Assembly (NCBI GenBank): GCA_020152595.1
Contig: JAIGNY010003766.1
Location: 62,001-126,000, forward strand
From: Chiridota heheva
Taxonomy: Eukaryota; Echinodermata; Holothuroidea; Apodida; Chiridotidae
DNA: 64,000 nucleotides
Reading direction: 5' to 3'
The position numbers and the translations under genes are program-made. Under the pieces are notes generated by a model. The model made no database searches. It was not told the origin of the DNA and saw only the letters and a program-made list of their open reading frames with translations. Shown in pieces: positions 23,170 to 35,880 of the stretch (positions are counted from its first letter, which is position 1; each line of letters opens with the position of its first letter).

Positions 23170-23699
23170 TTAATACTAAAACTTCAGAACAGGTGCAAAT
23201 GAATCAGATGGTTGGTGGGTTGATTAAAATAGATGGTGGTAAGAATGCCACTTTTAAATTGCATTTACTATTCTAAAGGTTTCTGTGAAAGTGCATTCCT
23301 TAATATTAAAAATCAAAACAAGTGAAAATGAATGGATTGATTATCATTCATGCTTTTGCATACTTATCTAAAACTTTAAAAGGAACAAGTTCTATGCCAC
23401 ATTCAACACTTCACGTAAAATTTGTCAGTCACCTATTACCACCTACCAATCAAAGAGTCACTCCCACAACTAGGGGAGGGGCAAATTGAGGTCAAACTCG
23501 CAAACAATTCCCACAATCGAAGTTTAATATAGGGATGAACTCTATTCTGTGGGAGGGGGGAGGAGTCATGAAACATACTGACTCGAAATTCAAAAAGATT
23601 TGAGACCCCTTTAGGGTAAAGGTCTCACTGGTGACCAGACCTCATTTAGCTATGCCACTAGTTGAAAACCCAGTTGCATCTGCTCTAAAACTGATTAAC

Positions 23700-23910
23700 A
23701 ATGTTTGTTTGATGAGGGCTTAATGGCACCACAACAGCGAGGGTCAAATTGAGCCTGAGAGTTTAGATCATTCCAGAGGTAGGAAGAAAATAAAACAGGA
23801 GGAGTCTGAGAGAAGTACAGGGACTTATAGCCAGGCAGCTGGGATCGAGAGAGGAAGTGCAGGGGTGCTAAAAAAGGCAAAAGTAGGTAGAGGGGGCTGA
23901 TTAGCACACT
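23700..23910 (-). mobile_element. LINE 3'-end remnant, family N
   Basis: Shares GATGAGGGCTTAATGGCACC and the following 150 bp or so with 17225-17390 at high identity. A TGTTTGTTTG tail lies at its low-coordinate edge, so the 3' end is on the minus strand. Confidence 0.6.
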
Positions 23911-25369
23911 GAAATCAAGGTCTCAATATTTTCAGATTCTATTGTTAAAATACATTATATCATTATCATCCCACCTCACTGCCAATGTTACAACCATGCA
24001 GGATTGGAACCACCACTCGCCTGCGCGCCATAGGTGGTGAAAAAAATTGTGGCAAGTAGAAATATTATGATATATTGTGGTATTCACCATACTTAATTGA
24101 GCCATGGCGAGTGAAAATCTTGTTTGATATTTATGATAAATTGTTTTATTTCAGGTAACATACTTACAATACTGTCTTGTGTTTTTTTTCTCAACTAAAA
24201 AATGCCCTTTGTCCTCCACACACACAAAAAAGTGGTATTTCCATTAAAATCTAAATTCAAAATTAAGCCTTTAGCCGTCAACTTTTAGATGTACTGCTAT
24301 GCTTTTACTTACGTACGGTCAGGAAGTCAGGCCCAGGAAAAGGGCAATACAGAGGTATACTATGGTGGCGCAAAAATTTTCAAATTTCATTTGAAAGTGT
24401 TAGTAAGGAGTTCAAATTACTTGGCGAGTAGAAGTATTGGTTTCATCGTATTTACTCCCAAAGTGTATGATTAACTTTTTTTGTATTTTTCCAACCCTGC
24501 AACAGAACTTTTTAAAAGACACCAGAACCACAAAAACCTTTTGTTTTCTGGTTTTGCTATAGAACTATATAAAAATTGTCTTAATCTGCAAGCATGACCT
24601 CACACTGTAAAAGTGAATGAGAGATGGTATTTTCACCAATTTGTTTCTTTAATAGTCCTCTATCATATAAAAGATGATGAAAATTCATAGGGATATTCAT
24701 CTAAATCAAACAATAGAGGGATTTCATCATGTGACTCTTTACTCCACCGGAAGCCATTTTGCAGGACAGAGCATCATTGCATTTCACTCTTCTTAACACA
24801 GCTCAGTCAAATCTCACATACAACAAACATACTGCATGCTAACCCACCTACCTACCAGCTCAGCAAATTTTACTGATTGCAGTATTTTGTTTGCTTCCGA
24901 TTTTACTTTATATTTTCCTTAAATTTTATATATACACCGGGAATACGAACAGTAACTTTTACTAAACGCCATCTGATTGTTCGCTATACTCAGACAAAGT
25001 CTACATAACTGATATAAAGTGCTCGCTGCAAATCCTAGTGTGAACCATAGGTTGAAAGCCATTGCGTCGATCGGACAACAAAAACCCACATCGAACGTCG
25101 TTCAGGATCAGATGGAAACGAGAAATGTCTTTAATTCCCCAGCACACGTCTACTAGTGCAACCAACGACACAGCAAGATTCCGGCATAATTATCTTACAA
25201 AAATAATCTTATTTGTTATATAACTACATGCAAATATAATCTAATTAAGTGTACAGCAGACGTCATTGTTCTTTTCCTACAAAATAGCAATGTAAACAAA
25301 GTCATGTGACCTCATGAAGTCAGCTGAAACACCCTTATACATCTGATTATAAGAATGGGTGGGAGAGGT
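23911..25369. other. Sequence without recognised gene
   Basis: AT-rich. A slightly CpG-richer patch at about 24950-25170 follows CCGGAAGCCATTTTG (24759-24773), which has ETS- and YY1-like features. I cannot show an exon here. Confidence 0.35.
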
Positions 25370-25480
25370 GTAATGCAGAAAACAAACCTCTGCGCCCAAT
25401 GTCAGCATATCGTTCTGCATATCTGTGGAAAAATCGCTAGGTAAATAGCTGTTGGACTCAAACCTGGGGCCTCCAGCATA
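25370..25480 (-). mobile_element. SINE family A fragment
   Basis: Matches 25826-25915 closely (GTCAGCATATCG, CTGCATATCTGTGGAAAAAT, GTTGGACTCAAACCTGGG) but lacks the tRNA head and the rest of the body. Confidence 0.7.
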
Positions 25481-25609
25481 TAAATGACAATGAAAATTTA
25501 TAGGCAATGAAAGTTAATAAGGAAATTCGTTTAAATTAAACAATACATTTGCAGATGTTGATTTGTACAATTACAGTATTATTAGGCACATGCCAGGAAA
25601 AGCACACTT

Positions 25610-25958
25610 AGGTCGCCTTTTAACTTGTTTTCAGTGTGGAACAAAGGATTTTGCCAGGACAGGAAGTGGATAAACACTGCGTTAACACCCTGCTCTTTTT
25701 GAGAGATATTCAAAGAACAAAGTAGGGGGTGAATCTCCTACCATTGGGACCGACGGCTTTACGTCCCCTCCGAAGGACGGTGAGCACCACCCAATCATTG
25801 GCCACTTTTCTGAAAGGCCCGGTGGGAGACCTCTGCGCTTGCTGTCAGCATATCGCTCTGCATATCTGTGGAAAAATCGCTGGTTAAATAGCTGTTGGAC
25901 TCAAACCTGGGACTTCAAGCATCTCAGTCGTACGCTCAGCCAACTGAGCTACCTGCCT
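25610..25958 (-). mobile_element. tRNA-derived SINE family A, minus strand
   Basis: From 25958 on the minus strand: box A-like TAGCTCAGTTGGCTGAGC, box B-like AGGTTTGAGTCC, then a body shared with 8780-9113 (GTCCCAATGGTAGGAGATTC-like block and ACACTGCGTT). About 350 bp in all. Confidence 0.8.
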
Positions 25959-26012
25959 CAATATCTCATGCTTTCAATCTGTACTACAGAATGCTTCATT
26001 TCTTCAGCTTAC

Positions 26013-26088
26013 CTGATAGATTCTTGTTCTTTTGATGACTGTATCATTAAAGCCTCTGGTGTAATTAGACTCTTTAAAGCTTTCCCAT
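26013..26088 (-). CDS. Candidate 5' exon of the CCHCR1-like gene
   Basis: A 76-bp segment with acceptor TTCTCTGTAG and strong donor CAG|GTAAGC at 26012. In the frame with a two-base start, the peptide is GKALKSLITPEALMIQSSKE plus QESI, ending with two bases that fit the one-base start of the 19492-19541 exon. No similarity was recognised; the call rests on splice signals, openness and phase. Confidence 0.4.
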
Positions 26089-26924
26089 CTACAGAGAAAA
26101 AAAAAAAAAAAAATTATGTCATAAGTGCTGCATGTCTATAGACCTTTTTGAAATACATTTTCAATTAAATTGCTGTGGCTTTAGTTACATTGTGTTAAGT
26201 GTTTCAATCAAGACCCCTAGCTTTGCTGTTTCACAGAGGTGGACCGCCCTGCCCCTCTGTGGGCCCGCCCTGCTCCTGGGGTCCACCTTGCCCCTAATGT
26301 GATTTATTTTTTATTTTTAGATTAAATATTTTTTCAAACTAAATAATCTTAATTAACCTCATAAATGAAATACCTTACATGGATACAGAACACAAAATGA
26401 TAGCATACTAAGCAATTGTCTTTTGGCTCATGAATGGTCCTTATCAGTCAGAATAGTTTCATTCTGAGGTATGATTACAGCTAAAATCCCAGAGCTTCTT
26501 CACCATGGGATTGAGCTTTAAGGGGGCCCCTGGACTCCAGGCTGAAAAGACGCAGCGCTTCACACGCACATTAATGTGCCCCTCAACAAGTCTAGCAACC
26601 TGCCCCTTTTAAATCAAGCTAGGGTCTGTCAATGTTGTATTGTTGATAAATACAGTTATTCATTTTGATCTGGGCAATTGAGTTTTGATTATTGCATGAA
26701 TGGTACAAATCTTGGTTTGTTGATGAAGCACAGGATCTTAGTGTTGTCATTACTAGCAATCTGAAGCCTTCTAAAACCAATGGATGCTACAAAGTGTTTT
26801 AGCAATGAGGGGAAAATAGGATGTTTGGTTTGATTAAAAAAATTAAGTTTCTTGGTAGACAGGATGTTCTTAAATTATATGCAGCAGTTAGTAAAGCCTC
26901 ACTTTGAGTATACTACATACACAG

Positions 26925-28970
26925 GTGGGTAAGGGAAAGAAGTTAAAGTTTTAAAAAAGGAAGATGAGAAAGGTAAGGCAGAGAAGGGAAGGAAAGGGAG
27001 GTGTAGCTCAGGTGAAATAAATTGCTGTTGCGGAGAAAGGTGATGAAGTTGGAGGTAGGATTGTTCTTGAAAAAGATCGGAAATTGAGATAGAGGGGGAG
27101 AGGTGTGATCTTGAATTTGAGGTATAGGGACAGGCTAAGAGGATATGGTTGATCGAGAGACTGGTGTTGCATTTAGGGCAGAGAGCAGGGGAGCTGGAAA
27201 GTAGGTGAGAGTGGGTGAGAAAGGTGTGGCCAAGGCGGATGATAATAATGTCCTCCCTGTGGTTGGTCCCGACTTTGGGTTTGATAATGTAAAGTTTGTT
27301 ACTGGTCTAGAGATTCCAGGAGTCTTGCCAGGTCTTCTGAGATAGCTGGAAATGGAGAAATGGAGGTCTGAGTGCAAAATAGGAAAAGGAGAGACGTGAT
27401 TTGACAGAGCACTGTTGGCAGCTCTGTCGGCTCTCGTTGCTGGGGAGGCCAACATGGCCAGGGATTTAGAAAAAGATGATATCTTTTTCCTAATGATGAA
27501 AGAGCGTGAAGTTTATTGAAGATTTGTAGGATGAGTGGATTGGACCAGAGCATGTTGAGGATGCCAGTGAGAACGGATTTAGAGTCGGAGAAGATGACGA
27601 AGTGGGGGCGGAAGGAGAGTTCAACAAAGTTTAAGGCCAGGAGAATGGCCTTTGCTTCAGAAGAGTAGATTAAGGCTCCATCGGGCAACCTTTAAAAGAG
27701 GGTGAGGCTGGGACAGGTGGCGATGGCTGCAGAGGAGCCATCCCGTGTGGAGCCGTCAGTTAAGAGGAAAAGAAGTCGTGGAAATGTCTGCTGAGTTGGC
27801 ACTATTTGAAGCGAAAGAAGGCTGGGTTGCAGAGAGCTTTCGTGTAGGAGGAAAGGCCAAGGAAAACCTTGGAGGGATTGATAACCAAGGTGGGCGTGGG
27901 AGGGATAGTGTGCCTGGCAATCGAGAAAATGTTGATGTTAGCTGTGGTGAAGTGAGAGTGCATCCGGATCCCAAAAGGTGGGGGGATGCATTTGTTGAAG
28001 TTGAAGAGGTTGGTGCAGCAGGAAGAGCGAGTGGAATGGAAGCAAGGTTCCACGGATCGGTGAGGATACAAAGAGTGAAGGAGAGGCCACCGATCCTGGT
28101 GTACCTGAGGTCAAAAAAGGAATTCATTGGCCTCTACTTGGAGACTGGTGATGGGGGTGGTATGGGTGGCACCAAGCCAGAGCCTTAATAGGGCAGTGTT
28201 TTCAGTAACCTCGAGGTGCCTTAAGTAAAGTTTGCAGGCGGAGGCGTAGATGAAACTGCTGTAGTCCAGCTTGGACCTGAGGAGGGAGCGATATAAGGTG
28301 AACAGGGTGAGACAATTGGTTCCCCATGTGCTGGAGAGGAACCCTGAGGAGATTGAGGAATTTTGTGACAGTTGATTTTAGGGGTATTGATGTGGGGAGA
28401 TAGGAGAGCTTAGAATCGAGTATGACTCCAAGAAGCGAGAACTGTCTTTACTGGGAATAATGGAATTTTTAAGACGGAGGCTGGGGTGAAGAAAGAAGGA
28501 GTTGCTGTTGTTGAAATGGATGAGAACAGTTTTGTCTTTTGAGAAGTTGAATCCGTTGGAGTCGCTGCAGTGAGTCCAGGCAGTGTTGGAGGTTATTTTG
28601 GAAAGTTCGAAGTAGGAGGAGGATGAGAAGAGACCAAAATCGTCAACATAGAGGGGCAATTGATGTTGGGGGGAGGGCCTTAGTGATGCTGTTGATTTTG
28701 AGGATGAAGGTGGGGAGGCTTCTGGAGGCCGGAGGAGTGAAAGTCTTTGAGGAAACCGTACTACCAGGTGGTCTTGAAGGCCTTTTCGAGGTCAAAGAAG
28801 ATGAGATGGCGTGATGATTTCTGATGAAGGCTTCACGTACAGTGTACATAGGTGTCAAGTTTGAGGACATGGTCCAGGCAGTTCCAGTTTCTCCTGAAAC
28901 CATTTTGAGAGGGGGATAGGATGGAGTTCTTCTCAAGGTAGTGGTCACAAAAGAGCATGAAAATCAACAC
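26925..28970 (-). pseudogene. Decayed non-LTR retrotransposon (RT and RNase H)
   Basis: Read on the minus strand from 28970: RT remnants with SPSQNGFRRN and FFDLEKAFKTTW, then the catalytic box LYVDDFGLFSSSS (about 28650) followed by FSKDKTVLIHF, then an RNase H domain (27690-27300) with SSEAKAILLALNFVEL and FVIFSDSKSVLTGI. The latter carries the conserved Glu and Asp of RNase H. Multiple frameshifts and stops separate the parts and the 5' end is missing. An RNase H after the RT points to the I/Jockey-related group, but the clade is uncertain. Short tails at 17222, 20698 and 23700 probably belong to the same family. Confidence 0.8.
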
Positions 28971-29096
28971 TGCACCCTTAACTTTTGCCTAATGTAACAT
29001 ATAGACATAAAGCTGAACAACTTTTTTCAACTTAAGTTTTGGTAGATTTCCTTCATTCCTTGTGAAAAAGGAGTAAAAATTGTCAAATTTCTGGGA

Positions 29097-29195
29097 TACT
29101 GGGATTGGGATTTGGGGGGTCATCTGTAAAACTGGGATTGGGATTCGGGGGGTCATCTGTGATACTGGGATTGGGATTCGGGGTGGGGGGTATCT
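29097..29195. repeat. 33-bp tandem repeat, 3 copies
   Basis: The unit ACTGGGATTGGGATTCGGGG plus GGTCATCTGTGAT occurs three times. It lies immediately left of the inverted-repeat element beginning at 29217. Confidence 0.9.
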
Positions 29196-29216
29196 GGAGG
29201 AGATGTCACCAACCCC

Positions 29217-31928
29217 CAGTCAGTTCCCAGCCTCGCGTTAATGAGGTGCTGTGATGTCATGCTCTTCAACCAGGACTCCGCCCACTTTCAGTATTTCACA
29301 GTTTTTGCAAAACAGATTACTTGATGACACAGTTTTCTATCACGTGGGGTGTCACCTGACAATGTTGTAGCAGTAAAGATGGTAAGCTAGGTGTTAGTTG
29401 GTTGATTTTTCTTTTGAATGATACCAAAGTTTCCATATTTTCGGATTTCTACTTTTTCGTAATTGTCGTTTGAATTTGTTTACTTCAATATTGGCCTAAT
29501 TTCTGGACAAAATTTATGCCCAACCCCTGACCAAATTCCTTTAGATTTAGGCTAAATTCATTGATAAATCATTAAAAACAATAAGCTCTCTGCCAGTATC
29601 AAATTTGTATGGGACTGGTGGCAATTAGTGACAGTATTTTAAAGTTGAAAATGGCCACCATAACAGAGATAAGCATTAAATTTTATGTGGATTTTTATCG
29701 CGATCAAGAGTAAGTTAGTGTGGTACATGTAGCTAGGATAAAATTTATGATTTTGCATCCATCTTATTTACTACTCTAACCTAGCCTAGGGCCTAGTAGT
29801 AGTAGCAGTCATTTGATTTGTTTTAAGATGTGCAGCATTGAATCAAATGATTATTTACCAATAAGCATATTTGAAATGTATTGTAATAGCTATTGAAAGA
29901 CCAGTGATTTTTAATAGTGATTGAAAGACCAGTAATTTGTTTCTTTCTTTCATTATTTCATTTGAAGTGTAAGCAAGGTCTGTTGTGAAAATAAGAATAG
30001 TGTGTCCATAGGTAAAAATCAACCATGGATCTAGGTTCTATATTTACAGGATAAAATTAACAATCAGGTTATTTTAAATGTCAACCTAGTGTGTTGACGT
30101 GTTGGTATGCCATCTTTTTATAATTGTCTTGAAATACCGCATTAGACAATGAGGAAATACTTCAAGACCAAGATATCTAGACTGCAGATTATCTGCTAGT
30201 TTAGGCCTTAGTTTAAGGACTTAAGTATGGTCTGGGTGGTTATAAAAACTGTTTCTGTTTATGTGTAAGTGTTTTCATTTTTCCTAGTGTTTCATTGATA
30301 ATTTCTGTTAACAAAATTCAAGTGGCACTACATATATTCATATGTAGGCCTACCTTGCATGGGGATTGTTTTTAATACATTTTAGGTTGTTGTGATTTTT
30401 TATTTATTATTGTCTGGAACAGTTGAAGAACAAGGGTATATAAATTGGTATCAGAAGTAAATCAAATGTTGAAGAAATGTTTTCTTTCTCCTCTGAATAG
30501 CATTAACAATTTTTATTGTTGCAAGTTAATGCCACTGTGCAAGTATAGATAGGCCTATACACACTGGTCGAAGTGTACAAGTGGTCCTTTTATAGAATAC
30601 CATTATATGCCATACAACTAGGCTAAAGTATTCTACATATTCATACAATGGGTACATGCATTTCATATCATATGATTATTAACCAATGTTATGCAAAGTT
30701 TTAGACTATTTTGTAACTTACGTGATTTTCCAGGGCAATTTTGATTTTCAGTGTTTGGGTTTAGAGGTCATTCTCACACTAGGGTCAGTTTTTCCTACCA
30801 TCTGAATGTGCTTTCATGTGAATATTTTTTTATGTTTGAATCCGTGTAATTTTAATTGACATAATTCAATAAATTGCTATCATAGTAAATTACCAAAATA
30901 ATCTCAACTTAAAATTTTGTCAGAGGAGGCAGAGTCCAATCCATAGTCCATGATGATGAAAATTCATACCAATAGGCCTACAAAGCAACAATGTGTTTAC
31001 AGGAAGTACATGAAATCAGGGATTTGTTATTTGGGATAAGTAGTCTCTGATGAAATGGTATTTTAGCAGCATAAGCAAATATAAATGTATTTAACCCAAT
31101 AAATTAGAGCAAGAGAATAGTGAAAATACTACTGCACAGGCTGAATTTGAGGAAATCAGTATTGACACATTATGCATACACCATGGTTCTACTTATCAAA
31201 ACCCTACATACACTAGTGTATTCAGTTGGCTCAAGAAGCTCTGTTGTCACTAAATATCATTCATTTCATTCTGAATTTGATAAACAATTAAGATTTCCAT
31301 GTAATCTAAAGTATATACCATTTGTAATTTCAAAGAAATACATTATCAGGGATTACGACGGTTTGTGGCTATTTCGTGCAAATGCCATTTTGCATACTGT
31401 ATGCATACAGCATGCACATGCGAGATTACGATGCAGATGTAAACAACACCATGTGACTGCACATTGTCCAATCATGATATGGATCGTACGATATTAGCAA
31501 AATCAACATGGTTCCTCTGGAAAAAACTTGAAAACCCCTGACCGGATTCCTTTGATTTTCATGCTTATTTTCATAGATTTAGATAGAAAAGGAATTTTTC
31601 TATCACATATGTAAAGATCACATGGGCCCAAGAATGGAAAGGTGGTTTGTGACCACGTTTTTTGGAACCTGTTTTTCCAAATATGAAATCATTTTAAATC
31701 TCTCCGATTTCCATTATTTTTTGCTTTAATTATTTCTTCAAATGTTAATGGATAGTATTTTCAACCATCTATCTGTCTAAATTTATTTATTGATAACGTT
31801 TTTTTGTCGTAACAAAGCTGTAATCACCTTCGAAAACAGCATGTTTCAGCTAATTATCTATTCATAAATGCGAGTGGGCGGAATACGCACAGAAAAGAAT
31901 GACTTTTCGCGAGGCTGGGAACTGACTG
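29217..31928. mobile_element. Probable DNA transposon with 21-bp terminal inverted repeats
   Basis: CAGTCAGTTCCCAGCCTCGC at 29217 is repeated inverted as GCGAGGCTGGGAACTGACTG ending at 31928, a perfect 21-bp match. A second matching block lies inside (CTCCGCCCACTTT at the left; GAGTGGGCGGAAT at the right). Both flanks are C-rich, compatible with a CCCC target duplication but not provable. The 2.7-kb interior has no convincing transposase; its longest frame (31120-31497) is not recognisable. Superfamily unassigned. Confidence 0.6.
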
Positions 31929-32740
31929 CCCCCGTATACATATTTTCTGGAACTGCCCATTGATAACACTGAAGATTTTATCAAAACCATCAAAGCAGAG
32001 TAATCTTGAGCTAACCTACTACTCTCCGTAGTAACCCCAGAACTGATGCCAGCTGTTAGTTATGGCTGCTGCTGGGGATGGCTGGCCATCCAAGGGTACT
32101 ACAAAATCCTATACCCTCCTGTACTGTTTTAAGCGAGGTTTATAAGTATAGGAAAATCTCAGTTTTAAGATCTTTAGGAAAACGAAACCATTTTAACCTT
32201 TTTTTTGCCCAAAATGATTAGAATCAATGTTTGAAGCCCATCCATGTCTTCAAAAACTGTTTTGAAAGGTGATTTTAGTTACTTTTATCAAAGTATTTTG
32301 GACTACTTTTCTTTCTGTAAAAATTATCTGACGAGCTCTTTTAAGTACTGTCAAAGTTCAAAACACTACCATCAAGCTATAACATTTTAGCGGGGGTAAT
32401 ATGTTTTATATTATTTTATAAAAAATTAAGATAACACTTATAAAGTACAATTATATAATGTAAACATTTCTTGATGTTTAATTTATTTGTTTCTGCACAT
32501 TTTTTTTTTTTAACCAAACTTATAATTTGATAAAATTATATGAACAAAAAAAATGTTGTCAGAGAAAAATCAAGTAGAAGTTTTAGTGGAACTTTCTAAA
32601 ACTTATTTGCGGACGTTGAATAATTCATCACAAACGTGCGGTGGTTAAGAAAATGGCAATCCTAATGTCAACCCATACTGAGGTGTATAAGAACTAGAGG
32701 CTAGAGCTAACCATGAATGACTGGATAAAGAGAGCCCTGG
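31929..32740. other. Unassigned AT-rich sequence
   Basis: No gene, repeat or element recognised. Confidence 0.5.
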
Positions 32741-32751
32741 ATTTTTTTTTT

Positions 32752-32935
32752 TTTTAATGATACATCAAAGTTTCTTTACAAATAGAGTGATAAACACGTG
32801 GAACAGTTTACCAAAAATTGCACTAAGGCCCTTACGTTACGCTTAACTCTAAATTTAAAAGTCTAATGTTAGGCCTACAAATATTAGAAAGGTTAGGCTA
32901 GACAAATATTGGAAAAACCAAGGCATTTTATTCAA
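32752..32935 (+). pseudogene. LINE reverse transcriptase C-terminal scrap
   Basis: A frame reads SFFTNRVINTWNSLPKIAL and, after a frameshift, VRLDKYWKN. FF-x-NRV-x-x-x-WNSLP...RLDK-[Y/F]W is a common C-terminal signature of CR1/L2-type LINE proteins. Only this end remains. Confidence 0.6.
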
Positions 32936-34737
32936 TTTTAATGCCGACCTGACATCTGGAAATGAAAGATTTAAAGATGGGGATGAGGATCTGAGTACAG
33001 TGGTCTGCAGCCAGCCCTCAAAAGAGGACCTGTTCCATCACGAAACTGTTACAGGCCTAACGTTATGCCTAACGTAACAGTTATGCTAATGTTTTCGTTA
33101 TAAAACCACAGGTGTTCCTTAGCGTTATGGCAACTTATGTACTAAATACTCTCTCTCTAGGTGCCGAGTCTGGAACAGACATTGGCGATCATGGCCCTCC
33201 AGTCACTTCTGTTTAGAGCTAAATGCATCATGCTGCTTATTCTGTGTTGAGCGTCGTGATTATACTTGGGAAAATACAGCAGTGGTTTCCCCTTGCCTTC
33301 TGCTGGTTTGCATACAGTTTACTCTAATAGCCTTTGACAAACCAACATCTTCCTGCAAGGCAGCAGGTATTCGTGGATGGTTGTTGACATCATATTCATA
33401 ATGACTGGAGTTCATCAGCCCTTTGACAGGTTTATTTTTGATCCTGCTGGTAATCCACTACCCTCCTCATCCAGCAAGCTGAAGGGGAGCCAGTTTAGTC
33501 GCCGACCACTCGACCCATGTACAGGTAGTACTGGGGACATGGTTACCAGTAGCAGTTTAGGACTGACCTGACAGTGACACAATAATACTTAATACATAAG
33601 CCTAGGCATAGGCCCTAGGCTATGTATTAACTATTAGTATATGCCTTGGCCTAGGTTGCCATAACGCTAGAAACACTAGGCCTGGCAGTAGCAAAATAAC
33701 AGTGCTAGTTAGCCTTAAAATTCCAACTAGGGCCTACTGTTGATTGTGATGAATATTGAATAAACACAATTTTTTCATGCTAGTAGAATAATTTATTTTA
33801 TCTTCATGTTTTTACATGGTAAAGATGCTGACATACGAACCATTTGAATTCTTTGGCTGCGAAAATACAGACGGTGGATTCAAAGTAGCCGCCATCTTAA
33901 AATATTTAAGAATTTGTAGCGCCTGTACTATACTAAGAGTGCTTAATTTAATGTTCCAGCAAAAACATTGCATAACGATTAAGTGAGCAACTTTTGCGAC
34001 AGCTTTACTAAAAACAATATAAATCGTAGGCTTATAAGGGCCCTATTTTCGTTTCGTTTGATATTTGATATAAAAATTAAGGTCATATTCGCATACCTTT
34101 TATTAGACCATGAAGCTATTAAGGTCGAAACTAATGATAAATATGATATTTGGAATTATAATTTGCAAAATTATGATTTTCTTCTGCTATATATGAATCT
34201 GCTGAAACGATTAAGTCGGAAAATGGTCAAAAAGAACGCCAAGAATGCGCCTCACCGTTTGCGAGAAAATTTTAAAACGTCACCATTGACGAAAAAATCA
34301 GAATCGCGGACGTCATTTCAGAGACGTCATACTTTGCTGACACATTTTTTGTGTGTGTACGCCATTAAAGTTTCGCGACTACTGTCAATTATCATCTTCC
34401 TTGGTTTTTTAAAATTTATTTTCCAAATAAATATTAATCAAAATCCCGCAGAATTGTGTAGTTGGAGGATTTAGTAAATTATCAAACTAAAAGTCGTTTA
34501 TCAATGGCAAAGGGCAACAAAACAAGACATTTCAGGACGTGTTTTGTGCACTTGGCATGATCCGAGTTTTCGGGGCTCACCGGGTACACTCAGCATAGGC
34601 GGCGGAACCGCCCGACCATGGTCGGGGCAAAAATGTAATAACCAAAGTTATACAATGTGATATAAGGCCTATAAAGTATTTTACTGTAATGTTCTAATGT
34701 ATAACTAACGATACGATGCGGAGTAGTTTACAAAAGG
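32936..34737. other. No confirmed gene; possible promoter-like patch near 33860-34340
   Basis: The minus strand has AAGATGGCGGC at 33888-33898 (a YY1-type start context). Three CRE-like sites lie near 34277, 34309 and 34323 (ACGTCACC, GACGTCAT, GACGTCAT). The open frame at 33983-34474 has no recognisable domain. A minus-strand frame near 33170-33265 reads LNRSDWRAMIANVCSRLGT then stop, possibly another retroelement C-terminus. Confidence 0.3.
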
Positions 34738-35070
34738 GGGGTTCTGGCACACTTTTACGGTCGTTTTTGCGTCGTTTTTGTTTCCACTAATTGGTCATGG
34801 GGTTCTGGCACACTTTTGCGATCGTTTTTTATTTCTCTTGGTGGACTGGGGTTCTGGGACACTTTTGCGATCGTTTTTTTATTTCACTTGGTGGACTGGG
34901 GTTCTGGCACACTTTTTATGTCGTTTTTTATTTCACTGGGCGGACTGAGATTCTGACGCATTTTTCACGGTTTTCACTAATGGGGCTGAGCTCCTGGCAC
35001 ATTCTTTTAAGTCGTTTTGTTTCACTGGTTCTGGCGCACTTTTTTTTATGTCGTTTTTGTTTTGGGTTGG
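34738..35070. repeat. 50-60-bp tandem repeat, about 6 diverged copies
   Basis: The unit GGGGTTCTGGCACACTTTTG then CGATCGTTTTTTATTTCAC recurs near 34738, 34799, 34850, 34901, 34950 and 34990, with decay toward the right. The open frame across it is an artefact. Confidence 0.85.
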
Positions 35071-35249
35071 GCCACCCCCTATCTTGAAAATTTATGACAG
35101 AAAAATATTTTTTAATTTTTGTTTTTTTGTTTTTTGTATGCTAAATCCCTGTAGCTAAAGGCCATAGTGGTGGGTGATCCACACAGCACCAAAATAGCTG
35201 TTTCTGGTACCTGAAACATTGACTGATGCATGTTTACTTGAAGTTTCTG

Positions 35250-35880
35250 GTGAACGGTTACATCTTAAATATCAAGTTTACGAAAGTTTCGTGTTTATGA
35301 TGCGTATCCGTAACCGGAAAGATTGTAAACATGAGTAGTTTCACGATGATGCGTTTACGATATGCTAAGAAATATCCGTTACATTTCCGTTGGCAGAAAC
35401 ATCGTAAACATCTTCTCTTAAATATACATCATGTTTACAGGATAACGTAAATTTCTTTAACATGGTCAGCATATTTAAGCGGAATTTCAGCGAGCGTATA
35501 TTCTGGAAACATTCAAAAAGGCATTTAAGCTGCGTTTTCATTATAACTTATATTTCATAAACATGGTACGAACATTTCCATAAAGTATTCGATAACGGAA
35601 AGTTCATAAACTCCATTTGCAGATTTACTATAGGTTTACGAACTAACTGAAACTAACTAAACATGTATTGAACGTTTCCGTTAATGTCCAGCAACGGATA
35701 ATTTGTAAACTCGAATTGTATATTTCTTACGTGTTTAAAATCAAACTTAAACTTCATAAACATTATTTCAGTGTTTCCGTGGAAGATACAATAACGGATA
35801 ACTTGTAAACTCTGTTTATATATTTCCCTCGCGTTTAAGAAATGACATACATTTCATAAACATGGTTACAGCGTTTCATG
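35250..35880. repeat. Diverged repeat, about 110-bp unit
   Basis: Blocks such as CATTTCATAAACATGGT, CGTTTCCGT and ATAACGGATAACTTGTAAAC recur at about 110-bp spacing across at least five units. Confidence 0.7.

Noticed and set aside
26212-26622. Possible inverted-end element (GACCCCTAGCTTTG / CAAGCTAGGGTCTG)
   Set aside because: The ends match only over about 13 bp with an indel and no target duplication could be defined.
27745-28188. Plus-strand 147-codon open frame
   Set aside because: It is antisense to the decayed LINE, where RT and RNase H motifs are on the minus strand.
33168-33265. Minus-strand frame with DWRAMIANVCSRLGT and stop
   Set aside because: It resembles a retroelement C-terminus, but it is too short and isolated to name.
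33983-34474. 163-codon open frame on the plus strand
   Set aside because: No ATG start is supported, composition is AT-driven (Ile, Lys, Asn, Phe), and no domain or splice signals are seen.
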